A stretch of 42,600 nt of DNA. Source: Alphaproteobacteria bacterium (GTDB lineage: Bacteria > Pseudomonadota > Alphaproteobacteria > Rickettsiales > UBA8987). Positions 8,707 to 17,953 of this stretch are shown here, piece by piece. Numbering within the stretch: the first letter of the stretch is position 1; each line of letters starts with the position of its first letter. Both the position numbers and the translations under genes were made by a program. The stretch lies in the NCBI GenBank assembly GCA_030429725.1, contig JAUIEX010000012.1, forward strand, positions 1 to 42,600, read 5' to 3'. The notes under the pieces were generated by a model, which saw only the letters and a list, made by a program, of their open reading frames with translations, had not been told where the DNA came from and made no database searches.

Positions 8707-9810
8707 ATGAAACGGATTTTGATTGTGGGTATTGGCGGCGTGGGTGGCCTTTTGGCGGAGCTTCTGCGAGAGTCGGGCTTTGAAGTTACCGGCCTGGATC
8801 ACGCCCGTGGGGGGCAGATGCCGGACTGGCTGGAAGTGGTTGAGGCGGATGTGACCTCGCCGGCGGCGTTGGCCGGTGCGCTGGAAGGGAAAGATGCGGT
8901 GATTTCCTGCCTGCCATTTCATTTGACTGCGCATGTGGCGGAGGCCGCGCACAAGGCAGGTGTGCATTATTTTGATCCAACGGAAGATGTGGCCACAACG
9001 GAGCATGTGCTGGAAATGGGCAAAACGGCGCACGCGTTGATGGTGCCGCAATGTGGGTTGGCGCCGGGTATTATTGGCATTATGGGAGCGTACTTAGCTT
9101 CGTTGTGTGATGAAGGTCAGCCGATGCGGCATATAAAATTGCGCGTGGGGGCGTTGCCGCGCCATCCGATTGGCCAGCTTGGTTATGCGGGGAACTGGTC
9201 TTTGGAAGGGCTGGTGCATGAATGTATTGCCGAATGTGACGTGATTGAAGATGGGGAACGGCGCAAGGTGCCGCCACTGCGCAAGGCGGAGATTTTACGG
9301 ATTGATGGTGTGGAATATGAAGCTTTCACCACGTCCGGCGGGCTTGGCACAATGACGGAAACCTATCTTGGCCGTGTGGAGACGCTGAATTATAAATCCA
9401 TCCGCTATCCCGGGCATTTGGCGGGAATGAAGCTGCTTCTGGAGGAGCTGCGTTTTCGGGAAGAGCCGGATTTGCTGGTTTCAAAACTGCGCTACGCTCT
9501 GCCGCCGGATGATGAGGATCGAGTGTTAGTGCATGCTTCGGTGCAGGGTGTTGTTGGTGGAAAAATGCAAACCAAAGAGATTGTGGCAGATTTCCCGGCA
9601 ATTAATATTGCAGGAAAACAGCGCCCGGCGATTTTGTGGACCACGGCCTGCTCCATTGCGGCGGTGGTGGAAATGGCGCTGGCCGGTGCATTAGGCGACA
9701 AGGGGTTCGTGCGGCAGGAAGAGATTGCGCTGACGGAATTTCTGAAGACAAAAAATGGCGCTATCTTTGCTGAATATCATGAAGGGCTGAAGGCGATTAA
9801 AGCGGCCTGA
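8707..9810 (+). CDS. Saccharopine dehydrogenase family oxidoreductase
   Basis: Cytosolic NAD(P)-dependent enzyme of about 367 residues with an N-terminal Rossmann fold (IVGIGGVGG near residues 5-13) and the saccharopine dehydrogenase C-terminal domain (APGIIGIMG, then TSGGLGTMTETYLG). Family members handle lysine/saccharopine or carboxynorspermidine chemistry; which substrate applies cannot be read from the sequence. ATG at 8707 gives the cleaner N-terminus; ATG at 8704 is also possible. No Shine-Dalgarno is seen; TATCAT (8695-8700) lies exactly six bases before 8707, suggesting a leaderless mRNA. Its stop is 16 bases from the converging polyprenyl synthase. Confidence 0.82.
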   Translation: MKRILIVGIGGVGGLLAELLRESGFEVTGLDHARGGQMPDWLEVVEADVTSPAALAGALEGKDAVISCLPFHLTAHVAEAAHKAGVHYFDPTEDVATTEHVLEMGKTAHALMVPQCGLAPGIIGIMGAYLASLCDEGQPMRHIKLRVGALPRHPIGQLGYAGNWSLEGLVHECIAECDVIEDGERRKVPPLRKAEILRIDGVEYEAFTTSGGLGTMTETYLGRVETLNYKSIRYPGHLAGMKLLLEELRFREEPDLLVSKLRYALPPDDEDRVLVHASVQGVVGGKMQTKEIVADFPAINIAGKQRPAILWTTACSIAAVVEMALAGALGDKGFVRQEEIALTEFLKTKNGAIFAEYHEGLKAIKAA

Positions 9811-9826
9811 TTGGCCGGCATTGCGC

Positions 9827-10813
9827 CTAAAAATTGCGGGAAACGGCAAAGCGGATGATGGTTTCAAGATCAGTTTTAACAGGGTGATCCGGGAAAATTG
9901 ATAATGCATCAATGCCGGCCTGCGCATAAGATTCGGCGCGCTCTTTTACCGTTTGAAGCGTGTTATATTTCATCACTAATTCCAAAGTTTTTTGCAGTGT
10001 TGTTTGTTCATCCAGATCAACTTCCTGATGGATAACGGACTGCCAGAATTGCTGCTCTTCCTTCGTTGATTGTTGATAGGCCAGAATGATGGGGAGGGTC
10101 ATTTTGCCCTCACGCAGATCATCGCCAATATGTTTACCGAGCGTGTCCTGATCCGCCGCATAATCCAGAGCATCATCCATCAGCTGGAAGGCAATGCCCA
10201 GATGCATGCCATAATGATGGAGTGCTTTCTTTTGCTGTTCCGTACTATTGCCGATGACGGCGCCAACATGGCAGGCTGCCGCAAAGAGTTGCGCGGTCTT
10301 TGCCTGAATAATGGCGAAATAAGTTTCCTCCGTGGTGGAGATATCGTTGCGGGCGGAAAGCTGCTTCACTTCACCCTGACTGATGATGGCGGAGCTTTCG
10401 GCAATGATGCGCAGCACTTCCACATCGCCATCCTGCGCCATGACCTCAAAAGATTTGCTGAGTAAAAAATCTCCCACCAGAACGCTGGCGGCATTGTTCC
10501 AGACGGTGTTGGCGGTGAGCTTGCCCCGGCGAAGCTTGCTATCATCCACCACATCATCATGCAGCAGGGTGGCGGTGTGAAGAAACTCAACGCAGGTGGC
10601 CAGTTCAATATGGCGTTTGCCTTGATACCCCAACATGGTGGCGCAAAGAGTGGTGAGCAAAGGGCGCAGGCGCTTGCCGCCGGAATTGACGATGTGGTTA
10701 ACCACCTCCCCAATCAAAGGCGCTTCGCTTTCGGTTAATATTTTGATGAGGGCATCAATGGCTTCCAGATCGCCCCTATAGCGCTGTTTGATGCTGTGGA
10801 ACACGTTATGCAT
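9827..10813 (-). CDS. ispB: Polyprenyl (octaprenyl-type) diphosphate synthase
   Basis: Long-chain trans-prenyltransferase of 328 residues that builds the isoprenoid tail of ubiquinone from FPP and IPP. Both aspartate-rich motifs are present: DDVVD at about 86-90 and DDALD at about 212-216, with GGKRLRP at 45-51. Small residues before the first motif fit a long-chain product; chain length (C40 versus C45/C50) cannot be fixed by eye. It follows metC on the same strand with 15 bases between and has no obvious ribosome binding site of its own. Confidence 0.92.
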   Translation of the reverse strand: MHNVFHSIKQRYRGDLEAIDALIKILTESEAPLIGEVVNHIVNSGGKRLRPLLTTLCATMLGYQGKRHIELATCVEFLHTATLLHDDVVDDSKLRRGKLTANTVWNNAASVLVGDFLLSKSFEVMAQDGDVEVLRIIAESSAIISQGEVKQLSARNDISTTEETYFAIIQAKTAQLFAAACHVGAVIGNSTEQQKKALHHYGMHLGIAFQLMDDALDYAADQDTLGKHIGDDLREGKMTLPIILAYQQSTKEEQQFWQSVIHQEVDLDEQTTLQKTLELVMKYNTLQTVKERAESYAQAGIDALSIFPDHPVKTDLETIIRFAVSRNF

Positions 10814-10828
10814 GTGGCCGGATGTGCT

Positions 10829-12043
10829 TTATTTGGCCGCTCGGAGGCGCTTAAAGGCGGCTTCCAGATCCGCAATCAAGTCCTCGGCATCTTCCAGCCC
10901 AACATAAAAACGCAGGCAGCTGCCTTTGTGCGGCCATGTGCTGGCAGTGCGGATGGCGGACGGATCAAACGGGATCACCAGGCTTTCATAACCGCCCCAG
11001 GAAACGCCGATCATGAACAGGCTCATGGCATCCAGCATGGCGCTGAGCTGGGCGTGGGAATAGGTTTGATTCAGCACGATAGAGAAAAAGCTGGCCGCGC
11101 CACTGTAATCTCTTTTCCAGAGATCATGCCCGGCATCGGACGGATGTTGCGGCGTTAAAATTTTATCGACTTCCGGCTGCGCTTCGATCCATTTCAGCAG
11201 GCTGCCGGTGGTTTCCTGCTGTTGCTTCAGCCGTGCGCCAACCGTGCGCAGGCCACGCAAGGCCAGGCTGCAATCATACGGGCTGGTGGAGGTGCCATAA
11301 TGATGCATCACTTTATTGATGGCTTTGGTGTGGCTTTCTTTGGAAAGCACGGCGCCAAGAATAATATCCGAATGGCCGCCGATATATTTGGTGACGGCCA
11401 GCACTTCCACATCCACACCATGCGAAAGTGGCTGGAAAAATAGCGGCGCCGCCCAGGAATTATCCATGATGGTGGTGATGTTATGTGCTTTTGCCACGGC
11501 AACGATGGCGGGAACATCCTGCATTTCAAAGGTGAGCGAGCCGGGGGATTCCAGAAAAATAACTTTGGTATTAGGCTGAATCAACGCGGCGATGTCGCTG
11601 CCGATGGTGGGGTTGTAATAGGTGGTTTCAATGCCTTGGCGTTTAAGCTCCTTATTACAAAAACGGCGCGTGGGGCCATAGACGGAATCAACCATCAGGA
11701 CATGGTCGCCGCTGGAAAGGAAGGCAAGGAGTGCCGTGGTGATGGCCGCCAGCCCGGATGGGGTGATGACGCAGCCATCCGCGCCGGAAAGTTCACAGAG
11801 CGCCTGCTGCAGGGCGAAAGTGGTGGGCGTGCCGGCAATGCCATAGCCATAATCATAGCTTCCTGCATCTTTAGTGATGGGATAGACGGCGCGGCCGCGT
11901 TCGGCTTTGCTGAAACTTTCCAGATCCGGGAAGATAACGGTGGATGTCTGAAAAATTGGCGTATTGACGCTTCCGGCAAAGGCTTGGGGGTTCTTGCCGG
12001 ATGTCACCAAGCTGGTGATTTTTGACTGATTTTTTTTGCTCAT
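10829..12043 (-). CDS. metC: Cystathionine beta-lyase
   Basis: PLP enzyme of 404 residues of the Cys/Met metabolism family, expected to cleave cystathionine to homocysteine, pyruvate and ammonia. The cofactor lysine is K219 in LAVTKYIGGHSD; PSGLAA (95-100) and MDNSWAAPLFFQPL match the MetC subgroup rather than MetB. ATG at 12043 is chosen over an upstream extension. There is no Shine-Dalgarno; TATAGG (complement of 12050-12055) ends six bases before the ATG, with TATACA 17 bases further (12073-12078), so a leaderless transcript is likely. It is divergent from ahcY, so two homocysteine-related genes share one control region. Confidence 0.92.
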   Translation of the reverse strand: MSKKNQSKITSLVTSGKNPQAFAGSVNTPIFQTSTVIFPDLESFSKAERGRAVYPITKDAGSYDYGYGIAGTPTTFALQQALCELSGADGCVITPSGLAAITTALLAFLSSGDHVLMVDSVYGPTRRFCNKELKRQGIETTYYNPTIGSDIAALIQPNTKVIFLESPGSLTFEMQDVPAIVAVAKAHNITTIMDNSWAAPLFFQPLSHGVDVEVLAVTKYIGGHSDIILGAVLSKESHTKAINKVMHHYGTSTSPYDCSLALRGLRTVGARLKQQQETTGSLLKWIEAQPEVDKILTPQHPSDAGHDLWKRDYSGAASFFSIVLNQTYSHAQLSAMLDAMSLFMIGVSWGGYESLVIPFDPSAIRTASTWPHKGSCLRFYVGLEDAEDLIADLEAAFKRLRAAK

Positions 12044-12049
12044 GTCGAG

Positions 12050-12078
12050 CCTATAGCACTCAGAGAAAATATTGTATA
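12050..12078 (-). promoter_or_regulatory. Predicted promoter for metC (leaderless)
   Basis: On the minus strand TATACA (12073-12078), 17-base spacer, TATAGG (12050-12055), then six bases to the metC ATG. A start seven bases after the -10 would coincide with the A of the start codon. Confidence 0.45.
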
Positions 12079-12106
12079 GCCGGCTTGAAATATTGCGGTA
12101 GATAAA

Positions 12107-12135
12107 TTGCATCTGTGATTAATATCCGCCATAGT
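12107..12135 (+). promoter_or_regulatory. Predicted promoter for ahcY operon
   Basis: TTGCAT (12107-12112), 17-base spacer, CATAGT (12130-12135). The leader is about 20 bases and contains GGAG at 12152-12155 before the ahcY ATG. It is back to back with the metC promoter. Confidence 0.45.
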
Positions 12136-12161
12136 CTGCAAAAAAACCTTTGGAGAAAGAA

Positions 12162-13481
12162 ATGAATGCACCACTGAAAAGCGCACCGGCTGATTTTACG
12201 GATTATAAAGTTGCCGATATTGGCCTTGCCGCAGCGGGAAGGCGGGAAATTAGCCTGGCAGAAACGGAGATGCCGGGGCTGATGGCGCTGCGGGAGGAAT
12301 ATGGTGCCAGCCAGCCTTTGAAAGATGCGCGTATTCTTGGCTGTTTGCATATGACGGTGGAAACGGCGGTGCTGATTGAAACATTGGTGGCGCTGGGCGC
12401 GGATGTGCGCTGGAGTTCCTGCAATATTTACTCCACGGTGGACGCGGCGGCAGCGGCCATCGCAGCGGCAGGGATTCCGGTTTATGCATGGAAGGGCGAA
12501 ACGGAAGAGGAATATGTGTGGTGCATTGAGCAGACGATTATCGGTAAAGAAGGCTGGACGCCAAACATGCTGCTGGATGATGGCGGGGATCTGACCGCAA
12601 TAATGCATGAGAAATATCCGCATTTGCTGGATGAGGTGAAGGGCGTTTCCGAAGAAACGACAACGGGTGTGAAGGCGCTTAACAAGCTGGCAAAGCAGGG
12701 TAAGCTCAAGATTCCGGCGATTAATGTGAATGATTCGGTGACCAAATCTAAATTTGATAATCTGTATGGCTGCCGTGAAAGTTTGCTGGATGGCATTAAA
12801 CGTGCCACGGATGTGATGATTGCCGGGAAAATTGCCGTGGTGGCCGGTTATGGCGATGTGGGGAAAGGTTCCGCCGCGGCGCTGCGCGGGCAGGGCGCGC
12901 GTGTGCTTGTTACGGAGATTGACCCGATCAACGCCCTGCAGGCAACCATGGAAGGCTATGAAGTGACGACCATGGATGAGGCGGCACCACAAGGCGACAT
13001 CTTTGTGACGACAACCGGCAACAAGGACATTATCACGATTGACCATATGCGTGCGATGAAAGACCGCGCCATTGTAAGTAATATCGGCCATTTTGATAAT
13101 GAAATTCAGATTGAGGCGCTGCGTAATATGCAGTGGCAGGAAATTAAGCCGCAGGTGGATGAAGTGACATTTCCGGACGGTAAACGTCTGGTGATTCTGG
13201 CAAAAGGGCGCTTGGTGAATCTGGGTTGTGCCACCGGGCACCCGGCATTTGTGATGAGCTTTTCTTTTGCGAATCAGGTGATTGCGCAGATGGAGCTTTG
13301 GAGGAATAGCGGTGAATATGAGAAAAAAGTGTATATGCTGCCGAAAAAGCTGGATGAAAAAGTGGCACGGCTGCATTTAAATAAGCTTGGGGTGAAACTG
13401 GAGCGTCTGACAGCGGAGCAGGCGGATTATCTTGGTGTGGATGTTGATGGCCCTTATAAGCCGGAGCATTATCGTTACTAA
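12162..13481 (+). CDS. ahcY: Adenosylhomocysteinase (S-adenosyl-L-homocysteine hydrolase)
   Basis: AhcY, 439 residues, hydrolyses S-adenosylhomocysteine to adenosine and homocysteine, relieving product inhibition of methyltransferases. The NAD-binding [18 protein letters not shown] motif, [18 protein letters not shown] and the C-terminal [16 protein letters not shown] end (here [12 protein letters not shown]) are intact. ATG at 12162 with GGAG at 12152-12155; a TTG at 12150 is rejected. It is the first gene of a packed series ahcY-divL-tsaE-amgK-murU, a neighbourhood familiar in alphaproteobacteria. Confidence 0.98.
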   Translation: MNAPLKSAPADFTDYKVADIGLAAAGRREISLAETEMPGLMALREEYGASQPLKDARILGCLHMTVETAVLIETLVALGADVRWSSCNIYSTVDAAAAAIAAAGIPVYAWKGETEEEYVWCIEQTIIGKEGWTPNMLLDDGGDLTAIMHEKYPHLLDEVKGVSEETTTGVKALNKLAKQGKLKIPAINVNDSVTKSKFDNLYGCRESLLDGIKRATDVMIAGKIAVVAGYGDVGKGSAAALRGQGARVLVTEIDPINALQATMEGYEVTTMDEAAPQGDIFVTTTGNKDIITIDHMRAMKDRAIVSNIGHFDNEIQIEALRNMQWQEIKPQVDEVTFPDGKRLVILAKGRLVNLGCATGHPAFVMSFSFANQVIAQMELWRNSGEYEKKVYMLPKKLDEKVARLHLNKLGVKLERLTAEQADYLGVDVDGPYKPEHYRY

Positions 13482-13515
13482 AAGTGTTTGCGTGGCGAAC
13501 AGAGCCTAGGCATTG

Positions 13516-15579
13516 ATGATGGATTTAAGCAAAAATTTTAGCCCGGATGAGCTGCAGGTGATGCTGCTTATCTGTTTATTTGTGCTGTTTTTTTGTATTG
13601 GCCTGACGCTGATCTTACTGTTTCGTAATCGCAAATTATCCAGCCGCACGCGCAAAATGGCGTATCATATTTTTGGCCTGAAAGAGGAACTTCAGCAGGA
13701 GCATGCGCGTTATCTTTCCAAGTCTGAACGGATTGACCGCCTAAAGCTGGATTTAGAAAATCTAGCAGGCCATCTGAATGCCCTTGCGCCACTTTTTGAA
13801 CAAATGCCTTTTCCGGTATGGCGGCGTGAGGCAAATGGAACCATTAGCCTGGCCAATCTGGCGTATCTGCGCATCACGGGTGATGATAAAATCACAGGGA
13901 AGGAGCATCAGCCAATCAGAGAGCTGCACCGTGATATTTCTTTGCTGATGCAGGATAAGCAGCAGCAGAAAAACAGCATGGCAACCTATGTGATTGTGGA
14001 TGGGGACAGGCGTTTCTTTGAAATCACGGAAATGCGGTTGGCAGATGGCAGTGTTCTTGGCTTTGCTATTGACCGGACGGAGTATAATGAAAAGCGCCGC
14101 GAGCTGGAGGAATTAACATCCATGCAATCGGATGTGATGTCCAGCGCCCGCTCCGGCATGGCAATGTTTGGCGCAGATGCAAGGCTGCAATTTTATAATC
14201 AGGCTTATGCCAAATTGTGGAATATGCAGGAGGAATGGCTTGCCCAGATGCCCAGCTATGGAGAGGTGCTGGAATATTTGCGAGAGAAGCGTTTGCTGCC
14301 GGAGCAGGCCAATTTTAGTAATTTTAAGAAGGATCAACTGGCGCTTTTCCAAAATCTGCTGAAGAAGAAAGAGGAGTATATTTACCTGCCAGATGGTTCG
14401 GTGATTCAAATGACGATTATCCCGCATCAGCAGGGTGGGTTGTTGTTTATTTATGATGATTTAACGGAAAAAATTATGCTGGAGCGTTCGTATAATGAGG
14501 CGATTTCGGTGAAGCGTTCAACGCTGGATAATTTGCAGGAAGGCTTGGTGGTGTTTGGACAGGATGGCAAGCTACAATTATGCAATCCTGTTTTTACCGA
14601 AATCTGGAATTTGCCGTCTAATTGCGATGAGAAACAGCAGCATATTGCAGATGTAATTGAAGAAACAAAGCCCTTCTTTGAAATGTCAGACGACTGGGAG
14701 GCGTATAAGGAGCAGATGGTTTCATCGATCATGAGCCGTAAAAAGATCCGGCAGAAAATTGAGCGTGCGGATGGCTCGATTATTGATATGTCGACCGTGC
14801 CGCTGCCGGACGGTGCAACGCTGGTGACGTATAATGACGTGACAGCTTCCGAGCGTTTGCAGCAATCTTTGCGTGCAGAGAAACAGGCATTGGAAGAGGC
14901 GGACGATTTGAAAAATAAGTTTATGGCAAATGTTTCGTATGAATTGCGCTCTCCGTTGACATCCATTCAGGGCTTTGCCGAGGTTTTGCAGCAGGAATAT
15001 TTCGGCAAGCTGAATCAAAAGCAGCAGGAATATGTGCAGGATATTTACGATTCCTGCCAGCAGCTTAATCGGCTGGTGAATAACGTGCTGGATGTGACCA
15101 GCATTGATGCGGGGTTCTTTGAGCTTCAAATGCAGCCTGTCGGCGTGGAAGAGCTGGTGACGCCACTCTTCGCGGAGGCGGAAAAGCTGGCAACGAAGAA
15201 GGGCATTGGCTGGCAGGTGGAGATTGATGCCAAGAATGCCGTGATTGAGGCGGATGCGGAAAAGCTGCGGCAGGTGTTCTTTAACCTGATTGAAAATGCC
15301 ATTATCCATACGAATGAAGGTGAGGTGAAGCTGCATATTGCGCAGGCAAACGGGCAATTGCGAGTGAAGATCATTGATACGGGCTGTGGCATTTCATCCG
15401 ATGAGCAGGAAGAGGTGTTCCAGAAATTCTATAAATCCAGCAATAATACGATGCCGGGAACCGGGCTTGGCCTGACGGCGGCGCGGCATATTGTGGAGCT
15501 GCATCAGGGGGCGTTGCTGTTGGATTCCGAAATGGGCAAAGGGACAACAATCACCTGTCACTTTAAGTTGGTGGAGTAA
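13516..15579 (+). CDS. divL: DivL-type PAS sensor kinase homologue with Tyr in place of phospho-His
   Basis: Membrane protein of about 687 residues: one N-terminal transmembrane helix (about 17-38), a coiled-coil linker, three PAS-like regions (about 88, 211 and 336 onward), a HisKA dimerisation domain (about 465-530) and a HATPase domain (about 570-685). In the H-box the phospho-acceptor histidine is replaced by tyrosine (SYELRSPLT; Tyr codon TAT at 14938-14940, about residue 475). This is the hallmark of Caulobacter DivL, which binds phosphorylated DivK and tunes CckA-CtrA signalling. The ATP-lid boxes (NLIENA, DTGCGIS, GTGLGL) are intact. AGG at 13508-13510 serves ATG 13516 or 13519. The ahcY-divL-tsaE context also supports DivL. 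Confidence 0.88.
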   Translation: MMDLSKNFSPDELQVMLLICLFVLFFCIGLTLILLFRNRKLSSRTRKMAYHIFGLKEELQQEHARYLSKSERIDRLKLDLENLAGHLNALAPLFEQMPFPVWRREANGTISLANLAYLRITGDDKITGKEHQPIRELHRDISLLMQDKQQQKNSMATYVIVDGDRRFFEITEMRLADGSVLGFAIDRTEYNEKRRELEELTSMQSDVMSSARSGMAMFGADARLQFYNQAYAKLWNMQEEWLAQMPSYGEVLEYLREKRLLPEQANFSNFKKDQLALFQNLLKKKEEYIYLPDGSVIQMTIIPHQQGGLLFIYDDLTEKIMLERSYNEAISVKRSTLDNLQEGLVVFGQDGKLQLCNPVFTEIWNLPSNCDEKQQHIADVIEETKPFFEMSDDWEAYKEQMVSSIMSRKKIRQKIERADGSIIDMSTVPLPDGATLVTYNDVTASERLQQSLRAEKQALEEADDLKNKFMANVSYELRSPLTSIQGFAEVLQQEYFGKLNQKQQEYVQDIYDSCQQLNRLVNNVLDVTSIDAGFFELQMQPVGVEELVTPLFAEAEKLATKKGIGWQVEIDAKNAVIEADAEKLRQVFFNLIENAIIHTNEGEVKLHIAQANGQLRVKIIDTGCGISSDEQEEVFQKFYKSSNNTMPGTGLGLTAARHIVELHQGALLLDSEMGKGTTITCHFKLVE

Positions 15580-16104
15580 GTGGCGGTTGACGTGCAAGAA
15601 AATAACGCACTGATGCTTGAGGATTTGCAGGCCACAGCAAAGCTGGCTCGGAAGGTGGCGGCATTATTGACAGCGCAGGATTGCGTGTTGCTTTCCGGCG
15701 ATCTGGGGGCGGGTAAAACAACCTTTGCGCAATATTTGATTGGTGCGGTGGCGGTGGAAAAGGACTGCGCGGTGCAAAGCCCAACATTTACGTTGGTGCA
15801 GACATACCCGGTTAGCTTACACGATGGTGTGGCAACGGAGTTATGGCATGCCGATCTTTACCGTATTGAGTCCGCCGGCGAGTTGGCGGAAATTGGGTTG
15901 GAAGAAATTTTGGGCATGCAGCCCTGTGTGGTGGAATGGCCGGAGCGTGTGGGGCTGAATTTTTTTTATGGCGATATTTTGCATCTGAGTTTTTTTCATG
16001 ATGATGCTTGTGAAACCGCTCGTTATGCTACAATGCAAGGGCATGGGCGATGGTTGAAGGTTATTCCAAAACTTGCTGAGATGAGCATGATAAAGGGCAA
16101 ATAA
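15580..16104 (+). CDS. tsaE: tRNA threonylcarbamoyladenosine biosynthesis ATPase TsaE
   Basis: P-loop ATPase of about 174 residues needed for t6A37 modification of tRNAs reading ANN codons, acting with TsaB, TsaC and TsaD. Walker A GDLGAGKTT is at 40-48, followed by SPTFTLVQTY, the HADLYRI segment and VVEWPER, all family signatures. The GTG at 15580 directly abuts the divL stop, with GGAG at 15573-15576; a later in-frame ATG near 15613 is a possible alternative. The amgK ATG follows its TAA directly. Confidence 0.94.
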   Translation: MAVDVQENNALMLEDLQATAKLARKVAALLTAQDCVLLSGDLGAGKTTFAQYLIGAVAVEKDCAVQSPTFTLVQTYPVSLHDGVATELWHADLYRIESAGELAEIGLEEILGMQPCVVEWPERVGLNFFYGDILHLSFFHDDACETARYATMQGHGRWLKVIPKLAEMSMIKGK

Positions 16105-17202
16105 ATGGAAAGCCGTGAGCAGCAAAAACAGGATTTTCTGACGCGCATCGGGTGGGGAGAGGCCAAGCGCGGCTTTCTTTCCGGGGATGCTTCTTTTCGT
16201 TCCTATGAAAGATTGCGCTTACCGCGCCCCATACAAATAACACTGCCGGATGGCGCCGGCGCCGTGGAGAGCATGGATATTGAATTTGCGGTGCTGATGG
16301 ATGCCCCGCCGGATAAAGAGGAGACGCAACCCTTTATCCGTATGACGCATTTTTTAAGGCAGGCCGGGTTGCGCGCACCCGCCATTTTGGCGCAGGATGT
16401 GTTGCATGGTTTTTTACTGTTGGAAGATTTTGGCGATGCACGTTTTACCCGGATGCTGGCGGATAAGGTAGTGAACGCCGCCTTACTGAAGCAGGAAAAA
16501 GAGCTTTATATCAAGGCAGTGGACGCACTTATTCACCTGCATGGACAAGGGCTGCCTGAGGGAGTTGCGAAGTATGATCTGAATTTGCTGATGAAGGAGG
16601 TGGGGCTGTTTAAGGAATGGTATGCGCCATGGCTTTCTGCGATGTGTGGGCATGTTATTTCATCCCAGGCTTTTGTGGAAATGGAAACAGTGATGGCGGC
16701 GGCCTTACAGGCAATGCCGGCATTGGCAGAGGTGACAGTGCTGCGGGATTATCATGCCGATAATCTGATGGTGGTTTCCGGTGCGCGTGGGTTGCAGGCT
16801 TTGGGTGTGCTGGATTATCAGGATGCGGTGATCGGCTCCCCGGCCTATGATCTGGTTTCATTGCTGGAGGATGCGCGCCGTGATTTTCTAACAGCCGAAC
16901 ATGATAATTTTGTGGGAGCGCTTCTGCATTATTATCAGATGAACCGCCCGGAAGTGGCAATGGATGATTTGCTCTATCACTATCATGTGCTGGGTGCGCA
17001 GCGTAACCTTAAAATTATTGGCATATTCTGCCGTCTGGCATTGCGCGATGGTAAAAAGCATTATCTGCCACATTTGCCACGGGTTTTTGGTCATTTGAAT
17101 CGTGATTTGCGCCACCCTGCACTGAGCAAGCTGGCGCAGTGGGTTCAGCTCAATATTCCGGCGGAATTACAAAAAATTTCACAGAGGGTGGCGGATGTCT
17201 GA
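16105..17202 (+). CDS. amgK: Anomeric N-acetylmuramate/N-acetylglucosamine kinase
   Basis: Aminoglycoside-phosphotransferase-fold kinase of 365 residues. Paired with murU, it is expected to phosphorylate MurNAc (or GlcNAc) at C1 in the cell-wall recycling bypass that rejoins UDP-MurNAc synthesis. The catalytic loop RDYHADNL (214-221, with D215, H217, D219 and N220) and the metal-binding VLDYQDA (236-242) are intact. The ATG abuts the tsaE stop, and the 3' end overlaps murU by 8 bases. Substrate assignment rests on family and context rather than visible specificity residues. Confidence 0.88.
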   Translation: MESREQQKQDFLTRIGWGEAKRGFLSGDASFRSYERLRLPRPIQITLPDGAGAVESMDIEFAVLMDAPPDKEETQPFIRMTHFLRQAGLRAPAILAQDVLHGFLLLEDFGDARFTRMLADKVVNAALLKQEKELYIKAVDALIHLHGQGLPEGVAKYDLNLLMKEVGLFKEWYAPWLSAMCGHVISSQAFVEMETVMAAALQAMPALAEVTVLRDYHADNLMVVSGARGLQALGVLDYQDAVIGSPAYDLVSLLEDARRDFLTAEHDNFVGALLHYYQMNRPEVAMDDLLYHYHVLGAQRNLKIIGIFCRLALRDGKKHYLPHLPRVFGHLNRDLRHPALSKLAQWVQLNIPAELQKISQRVADV

Positions 17203-17923
17203 CATTACAATGCCAGGATATGCGATGCTTTTTGCCGCCGGGCTGGGGACGCGCATGCGCCCGCGGACAAACCACACGCCAAAGCCGTTAATTGAAGTGA
17301 ACGGAAAGGCGCTGATGGATTATGGCCTTGCCTTGCTGGATGAAGCCGGGGTGGAAAATGTTGTGGTCAATACGCACCATCTCTCCGAGCAGATTGAGCA
17401 ACATGTTCGCACCATTAACAGGCCGAAGTTGCACCTGATTTATGAACCGGTGCTGCTGGAGACAGGTGGCGGGCTTGTGAATGCTCAAGCGCATCTCGGT
17501 GATGAATTTTTTGTGCTGAATAGTGATACGATTACTTTGCCACGAGTGGAGAATCCGTTGATGCGGATGGCAGAGGCATGGCAGCCCGAAGTGATGGACG
17601 CGCTTCTGCTTCTACAGCCACGCGCCGCGGCGTTTGGCTATGATGGCGGCGGGGATTTTGACCTTGCGGATGACAATCAGCCTGCGCAGCTATTGCGGAT
17701 GGAGATGCCGCCGCGTGGTTATGTTTATACCGGGATTATGTTGATGAAAGCGAAGCTGCTGGCGGGGTTGAAGGCAGAGCCTTTCTCGCTGAATCAGATT
17801 TTATTTAACCGCGTTGCTGATGATGGTTCGATGCGTGGCGTTTATGGGCTGGTGCATGATGGTAAATGGCTGCATATTGGCACAGAGGCAGCCATTGCAG
17901 AGGCGGAAATGGAGCTGACCTAG
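17195..17923 (+). CDS. murU: N-acetylmuramate alpha-1-phosphate uridylyltransferase
   Basis: Nucleotidyltransferase of 242 residues; converts MurNAc-1-phosphate and UTP to UDP-MurNAc. The nucleotide-binding signature AAGLGTRMRP is at 14-23, with LETGGGLVNA and LNSDT further on. It overlaps amgK by 8 bases. In many alphaproteobacteria addB and addA follow directly; here murU is instead the last gene and converges with an SLC13 carrier. Confidence 0.9.
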   Translation: MSDITMPGYAMLFAAGLGTRMRPRTNHTPKPLIEVNGKALMDYGLALLDEAGVENVVVNTHHLSEQIEQHVRTINRPKLHLIYEPVLLETGGGLVNAQAHLGDEFFVLNSDTITLPRVENPLMRMAEAWQPEVMDALLLLQPRAAAFGYDGGGDFDLADDNQPAQLLRMEMPPRGYVYTGIMLMKAKLLAGLKAEPFSLNQILFNRVADDGSMRGVYGLVHDGKWLHIGTEAAIAEAEMELT

Positions 17924-17953
17924 GGTTCTGTTGAGGAATTTTACAGCAGAAGT

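Noticed and set aside
12060..13376. A 438-residue open frame antisense to ahcY
   Set aside because: It mirrors the ahcY coding sequence, is His/Arg-rich with no domain, and ahcY is unmistakable.
13516..15579. Treating the Tyr-for-His sensor kinase as a degraded pseudogene
   Set aside because: The frame is full length, all ATP-binding boxes are intact and the substitution is the known DivL hallmark.
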